NCBI GenBank assembly: GCA_021817025.1
Contig: JAKAWF010000050.1
Span: forward strand, 1 to 16,518
DNA length: 16,518 nucleotides
Reading direction: 5' to 3'
From: a bacterium
Lineage (GTDB): Bacteria; Chloroflexota; Dormibacteria; UBA8260; Bog-877
Position numbers and translations under genes: made by a program. The notes beneath the pieces are model-generated. The model saw only the letters and a program-made list of their open reading frames with translations. It searched no databases and was not told where the DNA came from. The first letter of the stretch is position 1; each line of letters starts with the position of its first letter. This document shows positions 13,974 through 16,518 of the stretch, one piece after another.

Positions 13974-14715
13974 GGCGCCGTGCCGGGACCAGGGCGGCTG
14001 GGCGCGAGCTCGTCGGAGGCGCCATCGCGGACTTGCCGGCGCCCGAGGGCGCGGGCGCGGCTGACATGATCGGGGCTTGCGTGTGCTCGCAGCGGCGCTG
14101 GAGCCGCAAGCGGCCACGACCCCGCCCTCGACTTTGCCCCGATCCCAGCGAGTGGGCCAAAGACCCCACACGCGGGTGAGCCGGAGGCCTCGGTGCGGCT
14201 GCCGGGGAGGCGGACTTGCCGTCAGATCGTTCACGACGGACAGGACTTGGCATGGGTGGACGCGCCCTGCTGGCGCCCGGCCGACCGTGCCTCGCGGCGC
14301 CCTGGCACCCCGGCAACATGCACAGCCGCACCGAGACGATGGCCCAGCGCCCTACTACTGCCGACGGGGACGGTCAGGCGCCGCCAGACGCCCATCCGGT
14401 GGTCCTGGTGACCAAGAGCTGCCCGGTGGTGCTCACGGAGGCGCCCAGGCTTTGCCGCCCAAGTGTTCGCGATGGTTGACGCCGACGCCGCAGCCGCCCA
14501 GTCGGAGCGCGCAAGGGGACGGCCACGTGTCGGCGCGCACCCACCTGCTCAGCTGATCTTGGCGAACTCGGCAAAGGGGGCCCGGTCCCTCCTGCGCCAC
14601 CAGCACCAAGCAGGCCCCACCCAACCAGAGATCACCTCTGATCCGATGAGTGGCTCGCGGCTCCTGCCAACTGCCGTCCCCCATCGGCTGGTTGCGACCC
14701 GAGCCGACGTTGCCC

Positions 14716-14744
14716 GCGAGGGACGGACTCGCGCCCCGTCCCTC
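14716..14744 (-). terminator. Strong hairpin downstream of the prepilin peptidase gene
   Basis: CGAGGGACGG and CCGTCCCTCG form a perfect 10-bp stem around a 9-nt loop, starting 22 nt after the stop codon at 14767. There is no T tract after it on the minus strand. It therefore fits a T-less terminator or an mRNA-stabilising structure rather than a classic intrinsic terminator. Confidence 0.45.
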
Positions 14745-14766
14745 GGGAGCGGCGCTCGCGGCTCCG

Positions 14767-15432
14767 TCACATGAAGAACAGGACCACGCCGCAACCCATG
14801 ATCAGGAACGGCCCATAGGGGACCGCGTCGTGCAGGCTGAGCCGCCTGGTGACCAGCAGCAGGATCGTGACCACCCCCCCGATCAGAGTGCCGGCGATGA
14901 GCGCCCACAGGGTGTGGAGACTCCCGTAGGCAAGGCTCATCCCCGTTATGCCCCCGATCACGACCCCGAGCTTGACATCACCCCATCCGAAGCCGTGGCC
15001 GCCGTGGAAGATCGAACTGACGACCGCCAGCGGCAGCAGGGCTCCCCCTCCGACCAGCATCCCGAACAGGGCGCTCGCGACGTTGAGATCAGGGCTGAAC
15101 GAGGCCAGGGCCAGCGCCACCACCATGGAGGGGTAGGTCACCAGGTCCAGGATCAGGCGATGCTTGAGGTCGAACCCCAGCGTCTGGATCATGACCAGGA
15201 TCCAAAGGCTGTGCACCAGCAGGCCCGGCCCCATCCCCTGCCGCAGGGAGAAGGCGAAGAAGCCGACCAGCCCGAGCGCCGGCAGCAGCCAGGTCTCGAT
15301 CCAGCTCCGACCGCTTCGCTCTCCCGGCTCGAGCTCGCCGATGGCCGGCTCCAGACGCAGCGAGAGTTCGCCCATCGCGAGCCCGCCCAGGGCCCCGAGC
15401 AGGGCCCACCCCGCAGCCGTCAGCAGCGCCAT
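14767..15432 (-). CDS. A24-family prepilin peptidase (short form)
   Basis: The 221-residue integral membrane protein matches the aspartic prepilin peptidase core (family A24), which cleaves the leader of type IV pilin-like proteins at the membrane. Hydrophobic segments recur near 6-24, 48-62, 72-86, 102-114, 121-142, 152-170, 174-195 and 208-221. The two catalytic Asp are expected at D88 in the FDLKHRLILD loop and D152 in GWGDVKL, the family GxGD motif. The Cys-containing N-terminal methyltransferase domain of long PilD enzymes is absent; the N-terminal segment has no CxxC pairs. ATG 15432 follows the mltG stop by 39 nt, with only a weak GGAAC upstream. No pilin or secretion ATPase gene is seen in the window, so its substrate is unknown. 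Confidence 0.88.
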   Translation of the reverse strand: MALLTAAGWALLGALGGLAMGELSLRLEPAIGELEPGERSGRSWIETWLLPALGLVGFFAFSLRQGMGPGLLVHSLWILVMIQTLGFDLKHRLILDLVTYPSMVVALALASFSPDLNVASALFGMLVGGGALLPLAVVSSIFHGGHGFGWGDVKLGVVIGGITGMSLAYGSLHTLWALIAGTLIGGVVTILLLVTRRLSLHDAVPYGPFLIMGCGVVLFFM

Positions 15433-15471
15433 CGAGCCACTGTTCCGGGCGGGCTCGCGACCACTGCTACC

Positions 15472-16500
15472 TCATCCCAGCCCGGCAGCCTGGACCTGCT
15501 GCTGATGCTGCGCCGCCGTGACCGAGAAGAGCACCTGACCGTTCGGCAGGGCCACGAAGTACAGGTAGTTGGTCGCGGTGGGGTGAAGGACAGCCTCGAC
15601 CGCGCCCAGGCCCGGGCTGTTGATCGGGCCCGGCGGCAGCCCGGAGTGGAGGTAGGTGTTGTAGGCAGATGGGAACGTGGTGCTGAACTTGGCGCTCGAC
15701 TGGCCGGCGACGGCCATCGCGTACAGGATTGTGACGTCGCTCTGGAGCGGCATGCCCAGCTTCAGGCGGTTGAAGAATACCCCCGCCACCAAGCCCCTGT
15801 CCTTGCTGGTGCTGGCCTCGGCCCCCACCACCGACGCCAGCACCACCACCTGGTAGGGGGTCAGCCCGACCGCGGCCGCGCCGGCCAGGATCGCCGGGCG
15901 GACCTTCTTGTCGAAGTCCTCGAGCTGGAGCCGCAGGAACTGAGCGGCCGTGATGCTGCGACTCACGTCGTAGGTGTCCCCGAACGCGAGCCCCTGCCAG
16001 CTGGACCCCGCCGGCGTCCCCGGTAGCTGGCTGATCCCCGAGAAGGTGCCGGTCTGGACCTGGGCCAGATAGCCGGCCGCGGAGAAGAGCCCGTACTTCT
16101 GCAGCAGCCCAGCCTCCTGCTGCGCCCACAGTCCGCCTGGGATGGTCACCTTGAGCGCCGGCGCGTAGGTGATCGGAGGTCCCTCGAGCGCGGCCACCAG
16201 CTCGGATGGGCCCATGCCGCGATCGAGCAGGAACCGGCCCGGGTGGAGGCCGGAAGAGAGCCCCTTCAACTGCGCGTAAATGCCGAAGAGCAGCCCGGAG
16301 CGCACCAGCCGGTCGTGCGCCAAAGTCGTCACCAAACTACCCAGCGGTTCCCCTCTGACCACGGTCACCACCACCTTCTGGTCGTGGTTGTTCTGAACCG
16401 GCGCCAGATCGCGCCGCGCCAGCCATGCCAGTCCCCCCGCCCCCACCACCAGCAAGACCACCAGGGCCGCTGCCACGGCCCGCACCGGATGGCGGATCAC
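15472..16500 (-). CDS. mltG: Endolytic murein transglycosylase MltG
   Basis: The 342-residue protein is MltG (YceG), a membrane-anchored lytic transglycosylase that cuts nascent glycan strands and so limits their length. A short cytoplasmic N terminus is followed by one transmembrane segment (about 8-28). A LysM-like region comes next, then the YceG domain. Visible hallmarks are WQGLAFGDTYDVS (168-180), GVFFNRLKLGMPLQSDVT (240-257), AYNTYLHSGLPPGPI (279-293) and AVLHPTATNYLYFVA. The catalytic segment reads ASVVGAEAS (222-230) where most relatives have ASIVEKEA. The second Glu (228) should correspond to Escherichia coli Glu218, so activity is probably kept. The start is GTG 16500 with GGGGA about 8 nt upstream. 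Length is normal. Confidence 0.95.
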   Translation of the reverse strand: MIRHPVRAVAAALVVLLVVGAGGLAWLARRDLAPVQNNHDQKVVVTVVRGEPLGSLVTTLAHDRLVRSGLLFGIYAQLKGLSSGLHPGRFLLDRGMGPSELVAALEGPPITYAPALKVTIPGGLWAQQEAGLLQKYGLFSAAGYLAQVQTGTFSGISQLPGTPAGSSWQGLAFGDTYDVSRSITAAQFLRLQLEDFDKKVRPAILAGAAAVGLTPYQVVVLASVVGAEASTSKDRGLVAGVFFNRLKLGMPLQSDVTILYAMAVAGQSSAKFSTTFPSAYNTYLHSGLPPGPINSPGLGAVEAVLHPTATNYLYFVALPNGQVLFSVTAAQHQQQVQAAGLG

Positions 16501-16518
16501 GATGGCGTCCCCGCCGCC
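16497..16518 (-). CDS. Possible 3' end of an upstream gene
   Basis: A frame enters from the window edge and ends in TGA (16497-16499), overlapping the mltG GTG start by 4 nt as GTGA. The same overlap type joins rluB-cmk and efp-Asp23 in this window. Six sense codons are too few to identify it; ruvX is a frequent neighbour of mltG in other bacteria, but that is only a guess. Confidence 0.3.

Larger units (their letters stand above)
13919..14766. other. 848-bp stretch with no convincing gene
   Basis: Several frames of 60-160 codons are open on both strands, but they overlap one another, are Arg/Pro/Ala rich and show no domain. The GH25 promoter lies at its start and a strong hairpin at its end. 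A GCGCCC-GA-GGGCGC palindrome occurs at 14039-14052 and a GCGGC/GCCGC hairpin near 14087-14102. I cannot recognise an RNA gene or mobile element here. Confidence 0.4.

Noticed and set aside
13915..14331. 138-codon minus-strand frame upstream of the GH25-like gene
   Set aside because: Arg/Pro/Ala/Ser-rich, no motif, and it covers the promoter and ribosome site of the GH25-like gene.
14077..14556. 159-codon plus-strand frame in the gene-free stretch
   Set aside because: Overlaps several other open frames of similar length, has no domain and has a low-complexity basic composition.
14650..16026. A 458-codon plus-strand frame opposite mltG and the prepilin peptidase gene
   Set aside because: Rich in Arg, Gln, His and Pro with no motif, and antisense to two well-recognised membrane proteins.

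Overview
The window is high-GC bacterial DNA (most genes read at roughly 70% GC) holding a dense housekeeping gene block on the minus strand. Eight of the 17 main genes start with GTG or TTG. High GC, bacterial efp/Asp23/nusB/xse gene order, a scpA-scpB-rluB-cmk run, a DnaQ-DinG type helicase and a YuiD-type PAP2 protein suggest an Actinobacteria-, Chloroflexota- or Dormibacterota-like organism. The sequence alone does not settle the phylum.

Region 1 (about 1-10445, minus strand) is one long co-directional run: efp, Asp23-family gene, nusB, xseA, xseB, divergent PAP2 gene, nadK, recN, scpA, scpB, rluB, cmk and a 3'-truncated dinG-like gene. Most neighbours overlap by 4 or 11 nt or lie within 20 nt, so co-transcription and translational coupling are likely. 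The functions are translation (EF-P, NusB, RluB), DNA repair (ExoVII, RecN, DinG-like), chromosome organisation (ScpAB) and nucleotide/cofactor supply (Cmk, NadK). The main break is a 657-bp gap between recN and scpA that holds only a doubtful ORF.

Region 2 (10446-10839) is the divergent control region between efp and a plus-strand HD-GYP gene. It contains an imperfect tandem duplication with a period of 138-139 bp. Each copy carries a matching dyad whose arms differ by a compensatory change. There is also a perfect 7+5+7 dyad close to efp.

Region 3 (10840-14766) is accessory. It holds a tandem HD-GYP protein with a degenerate first domain, the decayed remains of a secreted S53 (sedolisin-like) peptidase, a secreted GH25-lysozyme-like protein with a Ser/Thr/Pro repeat and lower GC, and about 850 bp in which I see no convincing gene.

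Region 4 (14767-16518, minus strand) holds mltG and a short A24 prepilin peptidase, followed by a strong hairpin. The end of a further upstream gene may just enter the window.

I found no CRISPR array, tRNA, rRNA, insertion sequence or obvious defence cassette. The best candidates for something undescribed are the duplicated dyads before the HD-GYP gene and the HD-GYP protein itself.
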